From positions 438,437 through 502,436 of the forward strand of contig JAGVWE010000002.1 of NCBI GenBank assembly GCA_018304425.1: a DNA stretch of 64,000 bases. The letters run 5' to 3'. Below are positions 15,512-23,847 of this stretch, piece after piece (the stretch's first letter is position 1; every line of letters starts with the position of its first letter). A program made the translations under genes and the position numbers. The DNA is from Candidatus Iainarchaeum sp. Its GTDB lineage: Archaea; Iainarchaeota; Iainarchaeia; Iainarchaeales; UBA10219. The notes under the pieces were generated by a model that made no database searches, was not told the DNA's origin, and saw only the letters and a list, made by a program, of their open reading frames with translations.

Positions 15512-17706
15512 GTTTCCCGCTCCTGTTTAAGTTGGCCCAGTAAATCCCTCGCCTTTTCGACGTTGGATGGACTCGTTTCCACGTTTTCCAGCACACGGTG
15601 CAATACTTCCCTTGCCTCGGCATGCCTGCCCAGGGCCACGTAATCCTGGGCCAGCAACAACAACAAGGGGGGCTTGGACTTTTCTTCGGTGACTCTTTCC
15701 AGTTGTTGTTCCATCAATTCAGCGGCTTCTCCCATGCGATTCTTGCCCACATACATTCCATGCACTTGCCTGGCGAGTTCCACGCGCTCAGCTTCCTTGG
15801 GCGTGTTCGCCATGGCCAGCACCAGGTACCGCTCGTTTTCCTCATACCGGTACAACTGCCCGTACAATCCAGCCAGGGTCTTCAGCACTTCCACGTAGTT
15901 CGGGGAATCCGGATAAGAGGCGACGTATTCCTCGAACACTTCGACGGCTTCCTCGATTCGTTGCTGGTCAATCAGGAGCTTTCCAAGATTATAGCTGTCG
16001 ACATCGTCAAAACTGGCCAGCGCAGCAACCTCCGTGTTGCTCCGCATGGCAGCATAGATTTTGACTGCGTCGAAGGCCATCAACTTTCCCTTATAGGCGA
16101 AACCGCATTCCCCGCAGGCAAAGGCGAGCAGGAAGGACTTTGAGGAATACTCGGTGAGGGGCGCGGCCAGCATCAAGCCCAGTACCAGCACGGGCAGCAG
16201 GAACACCCGGATGCTTACCTTGGCCCGGATGGTGTTGTTGAAGATGAACACGAACAAGCCGCCCAGGATGAGGATGAGCATCCGGATGTTGTGGGCCTGG
16301 CTGAAAAAGGACACGATTTTGGCGGACATGGTGAGGGGGAGGCTCGACGTCCCGTGGTAGGTTACGGGAAGGCCTGCCATAAAGCCCGTCGTGAGGTTCA
16401 GGAACTGGATGACTGCGGCGAACAAAAAACCCGTTACCGCGAACAACAGCCATTCCCACGCTTTACTCACTTCAAAGGCCTTGGTGATGAGGAAACCCAT
16501 GGAAAAAAAGCTGACGGCTAGGAACAGCAGGTAAATGAGCCGCCGGTTGACCCCCCAAAAAGCCTTCCAAGGGTAATTAAGCCGGTACCGGGCCTGGGCC
16601 TGGTGCAGCAACTCCTCCGCATCCGGCACCACCCTGAGCTTTTTCCCGAAAAAAGAAAGTGATTCCGTGACACAGGGTTTTCCCGCTTTCACGATTGACT
16701 CCGTCATGTAGACCCGCTCAGCCGACTGGGTCAAGAGGTAGAGGTTCCGGTCCGTCCGGTAATCATAGTTCACGCACCATAGGTCGTCGTCAAGTATAAG
16801 GGCGTCCACGGAACCGGTGAGGCCGGTGATGAACTTGAGATAGTGCTGCACCGATGAACCGCCATAGGTGAAAACCCCGTTCTTCGTTTTATAGACTATT
16901 GAACCGGGGTTTGGCGCGATGAAAGCCAGTTGCACCATCAACGCCAGGGACAGCAACACGATTAACAGCAGGTGCTTGGAGCGGAAATTGAATCTGGGGA
17001 TCCGGTCATAAAACCGGAGTATCGTGGCCACCAGCAACAGCACAAGCAGGCTCAAGCCGATGTGAATCAGCAGCTTCACGGTTTCGTTCACGTAAATGAT
17101 TCCCACATACGTGTAGGACACGAACAAATACGTGTGGTCAGCCAGCCGGAAGGTCCTCGGGGCCTTGTAGACATCCAGTATCTTCCGCGTTTTCGGCACG
17201 TACACCGTGATGGTTGAGAAGGGGATGAAGTTGCTGTTCATGCGTTCGATGACCGCCGGGGGGCTGGCCATGACGTTTCCCAGGAACGAAATGATCCCAA
17301 GCCGCGTGGAGATTACCAGGTTGTTTACGTCCTGCACGACGTCGTCCCCGAATGGCTCGAAGCCCTCCCATTTATGCGCCCGGGTCATCTGGAAGCGGCC
17401 CTTGATGTTTTTTAGGGTGACCCTCACCTCGGCAACGGGGTTCAAGGGACTCAACCCAAAGAGATGGCCATCCTCCGGCAAGAACATTTCCGCCTTATAC
17501 CAAAACGAGACGTTTTGGTCGTGGTATTCGCGGAACCCGTTTTCATCCATGTAGTGGAGGCGTACGCCCGAGTAATCCACGTTCTGGTCGTATAACTCGG
17601 GGTTTATTTTGAAGGCAGCCGCGTTCACCGCGAGGAAAACCAGGGCGGCCAACTGGAGGAACGACAGCAGAACCAGTCTTCGTTTATTCAATCCATCCCC
17701 CGGCAA
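15508..17706 (-). CDS. Large membrane protein with C-terminal TPR repeats
   Basis: This 732-residue protein has an N-terminal membrane anchor (LVLLSFLQLAALVFLAVNAA), an extracytoplasmic region (about 35-210), a span near 215-240, another near 252-272, a second outside region (about 275-395), four or five further spans up to about 535, then tetratricopeptide-like helices (about 555-728; for example LGKLLIDQQRIEEAVEVFEE and LAQDYVALGRHAEAREVL). It may scaffold a glycan or protein-sorting complex; this is inference. The start is uncertain: TTG 17706 or TTG 17691, the latter 6-7 bases after a GGGGGAT sequence that could pair with 16S rRNA. No ATG occurs for about 50 codons. Confidence 0.75.
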   Translation of the reverse strand: MPGDGLNKRRLVLLSFLQLAALVFLAVNAAAFKINPELYDQNVDYSGVRLHYMDENGFREYHDQNVSFWYKAEMFLPEDGHLFGLSPLNPVAEVRVTLKNIKGRFQMTRAHKWEGFEPFGDDVVQDVNNLVISTRLGIISFLGNVMASPPAVIERMNSNFIPFSTITVYVPKTRKILDVYKAPRTFRLADHTYLFVSYTYVGIIYVNETVKLLIHIGLSLLVLLLVATILRFYDRIPRFNFRSKHLLLIVLLSLALMVQLAFIAPNPGSIVYKTKNGVFTYGGSSVQHYLKFITGLTGSVDALILDDDLWCVNYDYRTDRNLYLLTQSAERVYMTESIVKAGKPCVTESLSFFGKKLRVVPDAEELLHQAQARYRLNYPWKAFWGVNRRLIYLLFLAVSFFSMGFLITKAFEVSKAWEWLLFAVTGFLFAAVIQFLNLTTGFMAGLPVTYHGTSSLPLTMSAKIVSFFSQAHNIRMLILILGGLFVFIFNNTIRAKVSIRVFLLPVLVLGLMLAAPLTEYSSKSFLLAFACGECGFAYKGKLMAFDAVKIYAAMRSNTEVAALASFDDVDSYNLGKLLIDQQRIEEAVEVFEEYVASYPDSPNYVEVLKTLAGLYGQLYRYEENERYLVLAMANTPKEAERVELARQVHGMYVGKNRMGEAAELMEQQLERVTEEKSKPPLLLLLAQDYVALGRHAEAREVLHRVLENVETSPSNVEKARDLLGQLKQERET

Positions 17707-17737
17707 CTAACTCTGTAGCCGAACCCCTATTTATTGT

Positions 17738-18631
17738 TTATTGCCTCCCTGCCTGGTCCCAGCGCTTTCCTTCATTGGCTTTTACTGCATTCAGGGGCTT
17801 TGCTTCGAGCCAGGCCCTGTTTTTCCGGTAGTTCTGGTCCCGGCCCTCCAGGGCATGCAGGGAATCATGGTTTTGGTGGAGGATGGAAGTCAAGGGGAAC
17901 AGGTTCAGGCACCGGAACCCGGCGTTCACGGCCCGCATGCGGATGTCCGTGTCCTGGGCGCCCCAGCCCTCGAAGGCCTCGTCAAAGCCGTTGAGCACTT
18001 CCATCAACGCTCGTTTGTCGAGGGCCTGGACGTCCCCCGCCCTTGGATTGGGGTTCACGCCCGGCAGCCTGCACGCGCCTTCGAAGCCGTTCACGAGGTC
18101 CGTTCCTTCCACGCGTTCCTCCGGGAAATCGAGCCGCCGGATTTCGACGAACAGCTTTTGCTGTCCACGCAAGGCCAAGAGCACGGCTTCCAAAGCGTTC
18201 GCCTGGAACACGTCGTCAAAATTCGTGAACAAAATCTTTTCTCCCCTGGCCAGGCCCGCCCCGACATTCTTGGCCTTTGGTAGGTTGAACGCGCCCGGCG
18301 CTTCAACGAATGAATAGCGGATGCCCTTGTCAACGCCCCGCACCAGGGCCGCAATCTTCTCCGGTTCCGCGCTTCCATAGTCCATGACAAGGACCTCATA
18401 ACAATTCCTTGGCAGGGTTTGCCGCATCAACGACCTCAAGCAGTTCCGTTCCCTTATCCCACACCGGTTCCTCACCACGGTGACCACGGACAATTGGATT
18501 TCCTTGCAATCCGTTCCATGGAGGCCCCTCCATAGCCCGAGTCCCACCCGCCAGAAATCCAGGGGGCTCCCAACCTCCCGTGCAGCCTTCTGCCGGAGCC
18601 GCCAAACCAGTTGCCGCCAATGGTTCAGCAT
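17738..18631 (-). CDS. GT2 family glycosyltransferase
   Basis: This 297-residue protein has a GT2 core (LSVVTVVRNRCGIRERNCLR; then VLVMDYGSAEPEKIAAL; FTNFDDVFQANALEAV) and a C-terminal region with FEGWGAQDTDIRMRAVNAGF, the galactosyltransferase-like C-terminal motif of polymerising GT2s. The first acidic site is NFDD rather than the common DxD with flanking variation. The ATG at 18631 overlaps the upstream stop (ATGCTGA); a GTG nine bases earlier is possible. It closely resembles the next gene upstream and is probably its paralogue. Confidence 0.88.
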   Translation of the reverse strand: MLNHWRQLVWRLRQKAAREVGSPLDFWRVGLGLWRGLHGTDCKEIQLSVVTVVRNRCGIRERNCLRSLMRQTLPRNCYEVLVMDYGSAEPEKIAALVRGVDKGIRYSFVEAPGAFNLPKAKNVGAGLARGEKILFTNFDDVFQANALEAVLLALRGQQKLFVEIRRLDFPEERVEGTDLVNGFEGACRLPGVNPNPRAGDVQALDKRALMEVLNGFDEAFEGWGAQDTDIRMRAVNAGFRCLNLFPLTSILHQNHDSLHALEGRDQNYRKNRAWLEAKPLNAVKANEGKRWDQAGRQ

Positions 18632-19479
18632 TTTCCCCACGTCCTTCCCTGGTTCCGCAGGGGGGAAGCGGTTTTCTTTTCTTCGAACACGCGCCGGTTT
18701 CCCTCCCTGTCCTGGCTGGTCGTTTCATGGCCTTGGTGGGCAATCAACGTAAAGCAATTGACCATGGATAGGCTCCAACCCGCCTGCTCCACGCACCTCC
18801 GTTCCAGGTCATGGTCCAAGTAACCCCAGCCCCGGAAGTCCTCGTCATAGCCTCCGAGCGCCAGCATGAACTCCTTTCGGAAGGCCTGGCAATCGCCTCT
18901 AGCCCAGGAACTCATCCAGGCCTTTTCCTTCCGCACCAGGCCCACGAATTCTTCGGGCAGCCGTTCCCCCAGCCTTTCCACGTCCTCCAGTTCCAGGTTA
19001 AAGCGGTTGCATTCCACCAACACCCTTCGGGCGGGTTTTCCCGCAAGGTACACCACGTCCAAAAAGTTTTTCCCAAAGAGGACATCTGCATTGGTGCAGC
19101 ACACGATTTCGGCTTTTGCCTGCCGGATGCCAATGTTCTTGGCCCTCGCCTCATGGAAGGCGCCTTTCTCCGGGCAATGCAAGTACTTTATGTCGGGGTC
19201 CAGGCCTTGCAGCCATTCCTGCAACCGGTCTTCGCCCCCAAAGTCGACCACGAGGATCTCATACCTTTCCCGTGGCATGGACTGGTTCAACAGGGTTTTG
19301 AGCGTGTTCTGCAACCGGAAGCCCTTCCGGTTCCTGACTCCCATCACCACGCTCACCGCCAAGGGTTTGTGCCCATAGTCCAGTCCAAACCATTTGGCGG
19401 CCAGGCATTCCAAGCCCACCCCCAGCAACTCCGCCGGATGCCCGTACCAGCGCCGGAGCCGGTGCAAGAAGGCCCACAT
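18625..19479 (-). CDS. GT2 family glycosyltransferase
   Basis: This 284-residue GT2 enzyme shows VSVVMGVRNRKGFRLQNTLK, ILVVDFGGEDRLQEWLQG, CTNADVLFGKNFLDVV and FRGWGYLDHDLERRCVEQAG. The layout matches its downstream neighbour, including the WG-x-x-D-x-D C-terminal motif. I start at ATG 19479 (MWAFLHRLRRWYG), seven bases after the upstream stop; the longer reading to 19548 would overlap the GlcNAc-1-P transferase-like gene and adds an unrelated proline-rich stretch. Confidence 0.88.
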   Translation of the reverse strand: MWAFLHRLRRWYGHPAELLGVGLECLAAKWFGLDYGHKPLAVSVVMGVRNRKGFRLQNTLKTLLNQSMPRERYEILVVDFGGEDRLQEWLQGLDPDIKYLHCPEKGAFHEARAKNIGIRQAKAEIVCCTNADVLFGKNFLDVVYLAGKPARRVLVECNRFNLELEDVERLGERLPEEFVGLVRKEKAWMSSWARGDCQAFRKEFMLALGGYDEDFRGWGYLDHDLERRCVEQAGWSLSMVNCFTLIAHQGHETTSQDREGNRRVFEEKKTASPLRNQGRTWGKC

Positions 19480-19486
19480 GCTTTCA

Positions 19487-20479
19487 CTATCCCTTTCCAG
19501 CCCATTCCAAGGCAACAGCGGCCAAGGCAAACACGGTTTCAAAGGCAAAAACCTGGTTCACGACCTGCTTCTCCGTCTGGGGGCCCCGGGCCAGCACCCA
19601 CTGCATCAAGCCATACGCCTTTGAATACCTTGCCCGCAGCCTTCCGTTCTTCAAGGGCACGCCCCACATGTTGGGTTTCCAGGCATAACCGTTCCGCGAA
19701 TACAAGAGGAAGTGAAGGAAGTAAGGCACCATGACTATCACGAGGGCCGCCTCCATTTTCCCGATGATGGCCGTGATGGCCAGGGCCGCACCAATAAAGA
19801 GCGTGCCCATGTTGCCCAAAAAGATCTTGGCCGGGAACCGGTTGAAGGGATAGAACGCCAGCAGCACGGCAATGAGCGGCAAGGCAAAGGCCAGTCCCAG
19901 CATCGAGCCCCGCAGCCAGGCCACGGCACCCAGCGCCAGCGCGGCAATCAAGCCGAGGCCGGTTTCCAGGCCGTTGTATGTGGAAAGGATGTTGACCGCG
20001 TTCGAGCAAAAAATGATGGCGCAGGGGACAAAGAACAGGTAATACGCCATGCCCAGGTCCAGGTTGCCGAAAAAGGGCAGGTAGATTAGGGCAGTCAATT
20101 CTGTTAAAGCCATCATGGGGATGCTGGCATACAATACCAGCAAGGGCTTCATGAACCGCCGCGGGATTTCCAGCAAGTCATCCACCAACCCCAATAGCGC
20201 GCACAAGGCCGTGGAAAGCAGGGCCGGCAAGAGCAAGCCCAGGTTGAGGCCATTCAAGCCCATGAAGCGGTCCACGAGGATGGCGGAAATCAACGCGAAC
20301 AGGAAGCCGGTCACCAACGCGATGCCACCAAAGGACGGCACCAACGGCTTGTTGGGCTTGTTCATGTCCGCGCGCAACAAGTGCTTGTGCTTGCGCAAGG
20401 CACGGATGAGCGCTGGCAGGAACGCGTAGGTGGGCAGGAACGCCAGCAAAAACATCCCCGCCAACGCAAGCAACAGCAT
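19487..20479 (-). CDS. Polyprenyl-phosphate GlcNAc-1-phosphate transferase-like (MraY/WecA/AglH family)
   Basis: This 330-residue protein with about ten membrane helices belongs to the polyprenyl-phosphate N-acetylhexosamine-1-phosphate transferase family, which starts lipid-linked glycans by moving a sugar-1-phosphate from a UDP-sugar onto a dolichyl or undecaprenyl phosphate. Family motifs are clear: DMNKPNKPLVPSFGGIALV (about 38-56), LLGLVDDLLEIPRRF with the Asp pair (about 95-109), NAVNILSTYNGLETGLG (about 163-179) and FPAKIFLGNMGTLFIG (about 221-236). In archaea the closest characterised relatives act in N-glycosylation (AglH). It sits among GT2 genes in the same operon, fitting an initiating role. 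Confidence 0.9.
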   Translation of the reverse strand: MLLLALAGMFLLAFLPTYAFLPALIRALRKHKHLLRADMNKPNKPLVPSFGGIALVTGFLFALISAILVDRFMGLNGLNLGLLLPALLSTALCALLGLVDDLLEIPRRFMKPLLVLYASIPMMALTELTALIYLPFFGNLDLGMAYYLFFVPCAIIFCSNAVNILSTYNGLETGLGLIAALALGAVAWLRGSMLGLAFALPLIAVLLAFYPFNRFPAKIFLGNMGTLFIGAALAITAIIGKMEAALVIVMVPYFLHFLLYSRNGYAWKPNMWGVPLKNGRLRARYSKAYGLMQWVLARGPQTEKQVVNQVFAFETVFALAAVALEWAGKG

Positions 20480-20504
20480 GGCTTAATTGAATCCAAAAGC
20501 CTGT

Positions 20505-21353
20505 TTAAGGTTTACTGCTGGTCACGGGCTCCCATTTAAGCGTGCCTGTTCGGTGCCTGAAGAACGCCAGTCCCCAGGCAAGGACGTCCAAAACCAGGTA
20601 AGGCAAGGCATAAGGGCTCTTGAACAACCAGCCCAGGTTGGCGGGCTGCCGCACATAGGCCAGGTCCATGCCCTGCTCGTGGACCTGCAACTGCCCCACC
20701 CGCACCCGCACCTTTTGCCGCAGGTAGTCGGAAAGGCTTTGAGCGGCCTTGACGTATACCATGGCGTCACTACGGAAAACAACCCGGTAACCCCGTTCCC
20801 TGATTTTCCAGCCCAGCATCCAGTCCTCCACCAAACAATCCAGGGGAAGCCGGTCCACGATGCCGTTCCGCACCGCGCTCAAATACCCGTTCAAGGCAAA
20901 CAGGGTTCCATCCCTTGACTGACGTTCCCGCAACTCATTGAATGACTGCCAGGCAAAGCCCTGCAGCCCATCCCAAAAACTTTTCCGGCAAAGGGACTCG
21001 GTTCTTCCAATCACGGCTCCAATATCCCGTTCCTTGAATGGCTCCAACAGTTTTTCCAGGGCATTCCTTTCAAGCACGACATCCGCGTCCGTCAAGACAA
21101 TGAACGAGCCGTTCGCCGTGGCAAGGATTTTGTTCAAGGCCGCGGCCTTTCCATTCCGCTGCGCCTCCACTTCAAGCCTGACCCGGGCATCCCGCGCCGC
21201 GAAACTCCGCGCCACTTCAACCGTGTTGTCCGTGCAACCGCTCGCCACTAGTACAAGTTCATCGTCCGGTGCCAGCTGGGGCAATACGCTGGCCAGGTTC
21301 TTCGCCAGGCTTTTCCCCTCATTGAAGGCGCAGATCCCCACGGTTACACGCAT
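20505..21353 (-). CDS. GT2 family glycosyltransferase with C-terminal membrane segment
   Basis: This is a 282-residue GT2 enzyme of the hyaluronan synthase/NodC-like type. Motifs: VTVGICAFNEGKSLAKNLAS, LVASGCTDNTVEVARSF, the DxD as LTDADVVLERNALEKL, a VEDWMLGWKIRERGYRV segment (ED acceptor motif) and QKVRVRVGQLQVHE, corresponding to the Q-x-x-R-W-x-R-G-type region though the Trp is missing. One hydrophobic segment follows (YALPYLVLDVLAWGLAFF). The ATG immediately follows the upstream TGA. Confidence 0.88.
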   Translation of the reverse strand: MRVTVGICAFNEGKSLAKNLASVLPQLAPDDELVLVASGCTDNTVEVARSFAARDARVRLEVEAQRNGKAAALNKILATANGSFIVLTDADVVLERNALEKLLEPFKERDIGAVIGRTESLCRKSFWDGLQGFAWQSFNELRERQSRDGTLFALNGYLSAVRNGIVDRLPLDCLVEDWMLGWKIRERGYRVVFRSDAMVYVKAAQSLSDYLRQKVRVRVGQLQVHEQGMDLAYVRQPANLGWLFKSPYALPYLVLDVLAWGLAFFRHRTGTLKWEPVTSSKP

Positions 21354-22595
21354 TCAGCCGCCCTTCTGCTCGATGAGGTCGAGTTTCGCCCGAACCTCGT
21401 TCAACTCGGTGTTAAGTTCCGCGTTCCGCAGGTCATAGGTCTGCTTGGAAACGACGTTCTTCGCGTAAAAGTCTTCCTGCAGTTTTTTCTTCAACAACAA
21501 CAATTGCTGCTTTTTGCCGCGCAGGCCGGTTCTCCCCAGGAAAAACCGTATCTCCTTCACCGTAAGCAGGAGGATGTAGAAGATGAACAAGAGGGGGAAA
21601 AAATAGAAGACCGCGTTTTCCTTCACTACGTGCATCCAGTACCCTGAGGGCTTGAGGTTCAACCGCTTTTGCCCACTGTTTCCAGCCGCGTCCTTGGCCT
21701 CCACCCGTATCTCTACCAGTTCTTCCTCCGAAACCTCGGGAACGAACCGCGCCGAATAAATGCCCAGCCCCTCTCCCTTGAGGGAAAGCAACTGGTAATT
21801 GGCCGTGACGACGACCGAGGCATTGGTCACCGTGCCGCCATCCGGGTACGACAACTTGAGCTTGAGGCTGATGGCCTTGCCCACCTCGAATTCCTCCACT
21901 CTTGGCTCCAGCACGTCGACGAGGAGCGGCGTTTCCACTACTTCGAGGTCCACGGAGTTCTCGCCCCCGATTTCCTCGGGCATCGACTCGCGGATGGCCG
22001 TGACCTTCAGGTTCCAGCGCCCTGCCCTGGCCGCCGGCGGGATCTTGTAGGTCGTGGAATAGGTGCCATCTCCATTGTTGTTGAGCCGGATCTTCGCGCC
22101 CGCTGCATCCCAGGCATGCACGATTCCGTCAGTAACGGCCTTGCCGGCATCCGTGACCCGCACCGCCATGCCAACCGAGGAAGTCCTGGCATAGGCTCCC
22201 TGGCTCGGGCTCAAAAACGTCAGCACCAGGAACTCGGACTCACGCGTCGGGTTCACGATGACTTCCCTTCGCTCACTCGAGTTCAAATCGCTTACTTGCA
22301 CGTCCCAGCTGCCCTTGGGGTCCAGCATGCTCACCTGTCGCGTGAACCGGAAGGCATTCGAGTCCGGGTCCAGGGGGATTTTCCGTTCAAACACCTGTTT
22401 TTCCCCGGACGCCGCGGAAACCGTCACCAGGCCGGAAGCGGTTCCCGTAACCAGCATCTCCTCGCCCTTGTAGAAGCTGTTCTTGTTCAGGGAAAAGGTG
22501 AGGGCCTGCACGCTCCCAGCCAGTAACAATAGACATGCCCAGGCAAGCAAGACCTTAGATTCCCTTCGAAAGCCGTTCACACCGTTCCCCGCCAT
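21354..22595 (-). CDS. Secreted Ig-like membrane-anchored protein with SHOCT-like tail
   Basis: This 413-residue protein has an N-terminal signal peptide (VLLAWACLLLLAGSVQALT), three or four beta-sandwich, Ig-like segments (about 35-320), a single span (VFYFFPLLFIFYILLLTV, about 336-353) and a charged cytoplasmic tail. The tail LLLKKKLQEDFYAKNVVSKQ followed by TYDLRNAELNTELNEVRAKL has the short C-terminal (SHOCT) pattern: helix, V-S/I-S turn, helix. The same plan occurs in the protein at 25646-27505. It heads the minus-strand glycosylation operon. Function unknown; a surface protein sensed or anchored from inside is plausible. Confidence 0.75.
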   Translation of the reverse strand: MAGNGVNGFRRESKVLLAWACLLLLAGSVQALTFSLNKNSFYKGEEMLVTGTASGLVTVSAASGEKQVFERKIPLDPDSNAFRFTRQVSMLDPKGSWDVQVSDLNSSERREVIVNPTRESEFLVLTFLSPSQGAYARTSSVGMAVRVTDAGKAVTDGIVHAWDAAGAKIRLNNNGDGTYSTTYKIPPAARAGRWNLKVTAIRESMPEEIGGENSVDLEVVETPLLVDVLEPRVEEFEVGKAISLKLKLSYPDGGTVTNASVVVTANYQLLSLKGEGLGIYSARFVPEVSEEELVEIRVEAKDAAGNSGQKRLNLKPSGYWMHVVKENAVFYFFPLLFIFYILLLTVKEIRFFLGRTGLRGKKQQLLLLKKKLQEDFYAKNVVSKQTYDLRNAELNTELNEVRAKLDLIEQKGG

Positions 22596-22619
22596 CCGCT
22601 CACTAATAGGACAATTCTA

Positions 22620-22627
22620 CAATAAAA
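22620..22627 (-). promoter_or_regulatory. TATA-like box for the 22595-14270 operon
   Basis: The minus strand reads TTTTATTG centred about 28 bp before the ATG at 22595, indicating a leaderless operon transcript. Confidence 0.5.
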
Positions 22628-22661
22628 GCTTTGTGAGGGCCTTAAAGCCGATTAGCGGCCG

Positions 22662-23033
22662 CTATTCCCGAGTAATGATTTCGAACACGATTTTGACGGC
22701 GATCGTCACCGCGGCCGGTGCAATCAGCAGGCCGAGGTTGATGAGCGTAACCCTCATGGCGAAGAAGGGGATTACGTCGATGCCGCCGGGAAAGGCCGTC
22801 AAGGCGGCCGTGGTCGAAAGCAATAGGGTCATGATGGCAACCAGGAAGTTGACGCGTTGCTCTTTCTTGATGGTGAACTGCCCCACCAGCAGGCCGAGCA
22901 CGACCATGCCCAGCGAAAGCCCGATGCGCACGTCCAAGTGCACGAAGGGGTTGATGAAACCGCTGGCCAAGGCCAACAGGATGCCAAACAAGAACGCGAG
23001 CCGGCTGAGGTTCAACAAGTCATCCCGGTTCAT
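22662..23033 (-). CDS. Small hypothetical four-helix membrane protein
   Basis: This 123-residue protein has four hydrophobic helices: LSRLAFLFGILLALASGFIN, IGLSLGMVVLGLLVGQFTI, FLVAIMTLLLSTTAALTAF and VTLINLGLLIAPAAVTIAV. It is unrecognised, though similar small four-helix proteins are common in DPANN and other archaeal genomes. The ATG at 23033 is set by a TATA-like element centred about 28 bp upstream (23057-23065); a longer frame upstream is a shadow of the divergent gene. Confidence 0.7.
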   Translation of the reverse strand: MNRDDLLNLSRLAFLFGILLALASGFINPFVHLDVRIGLSLGMVVLGLLVGQFTIKKEQRVNFLVAIMTLLLSTTAALTAFPGGIDVIPFFAMRVTLINLGLLIAPAAVTIAVKIVFEIITRE

Positions 23034-23056
23034 GGCAGTAATTGGGTGAAAACTAT

Positions 23057-23066
23057 TATTTAAACC
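23057..23066. promoter_or_regulatory. Shared bidirectional TATA-like element
   Basis: TTATTTAAAC reads as a TATA box on both strands and is the only A/T-rich element in the 49-bp gap between divergent starts at 23033 and 23083. It lies about 28 bp from the minus ATG and 21 bp (or 33 bp, for the second ATG at 23095) from the plus start. Confidence 0.5.
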
Positions 23067-23082
23067 TATTCTCCCCTTTTGC

Positions 23083-23805
23083 ATGGGTTCTTCCATGGTT
23101 TCCCAGGAAATAACGCAGGCCGTCATCCTGGCCGCGGGCCTCGGCACCCGCATGCTTCCCCTCACCAAGGTCATGCCCAAGGCCTTGCTTCCCCTTGGAA
23201 TGAAACCCGCCATCCACTGGCTGGTCGAGGAATGCCTTTCTTCTGGTATCAAGGACCTCGTCATCGTGGTTTCCGCGCATTCCCCCGTCAAAGACTATTT
23301 CCTGAAAGACCAGTGGCTGTACGACCACTTGCGGGACAAGAAGAGCCGGGCGGAACTGCGGGCGCTCAGGCAACTCGACCACTTCAAGGGCATCCGCTTC
23401 GCCGTCCAGGAGCCCCTGCTTGGCGAGGCACATGCCTTGTCCAAGGCCCTGCCCCTCCTCCGCAGAGGGCCCTTCGCGGTGTTGTTCTGCGACAACCTCT
23501 TCAAGGCCAGGGTGCCAGCCACCCTCCAAGTCACCCGCCTCTTTCAACGGCACCGCATGCACGTCAAGTCCAATGGCCGCTACGCCTTCGACTATTCCAT
23601 TGCCGGCTTGCTCAAGGCCCTGCCCTTCCAGGAATTTTACCAGTCCTCCAAGCGAGGCATGGACCTGGCCTGGGTCTTTGACCAGCTCCAGGAAGGCAGC
23701 CAATTCATTGAAAAATTCGTTGCCGGCAAGCGATACAACATCGGCAACCCCAAGCAATACGCCAGGGCTTTCAGCGTCTTTTCCAGGGAAAGCCCCGGGC
23801 CATAA
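23083..23805 (+). CDS. Sugar-1-phosphate nucleotidyltransferase (GalU/RmlA-like)
   Basis: This 240-residue enzyme activates a sugar-1-phosphate with an NTP to make the nucleotide sugar used by the glycosyltransferases. The signature AVILAAGLGTRMLPLTKVMP continues into KALLPLGMKPAIHWLVEE; LFCDNLF corresponds to the metal-binding D of the family, and EKFVAGKRYNIGNPKQYARA resembles the GalU end (Y-x-I-G-x-P). The order matches UTP-glucose-1-phosphate uridylyltransferase, but at 240 residues it is about 50 shorter than typical GalU, so the exact nucleotide and sugar stay open. The second ATG (23095) is an equally good start. Confidence 0.85.
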   Translation: MGSSMVSQEITQAVILAAGLGTRMLPLTKVMPKALLPLGMKPAIHWLVEECLSSGIKDLVIVVSAHSPVKDYFLKDQWLYDHLRDKKSRAELRALRQLDHFKGIRFAVQEPLLGEAHALSKALPLLRRGPFAVLFCDNLFKARVPATLQVTRLFQRHRMHVKSNGRYAFDYSIAGLLKALPFQEFYQSSKRGMDLAWVFDQLQEGSQFIEKFVAGKRYNIGNPKQYARAFSVFSRESPGP

Positions 23806-23813
23806 CCGCTTTA

Positions 23814-23821
23814 TTTATATA
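23814..23821 (+). promoter_or_regulatory. TATA box (TTTATATA)
   Basis: A canonical archaeal TTTATATA lies about 30 bp before the ATG at 23848, predicting a leaderless or near-leaderless transcript. Confidence 0.7.
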
Positions 23822-23847
23822 CAACCATTAATCTATTGGTGGTTGGC

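Noticed and set aside
22662-23291. 209-residue reading of the small membrane protein
   Set aside because: The first 86 residues lie over the divergent nucleotidyltransferase gene and its promoter and have no domain character; the ATG at 23033 fits the TATA spacing.
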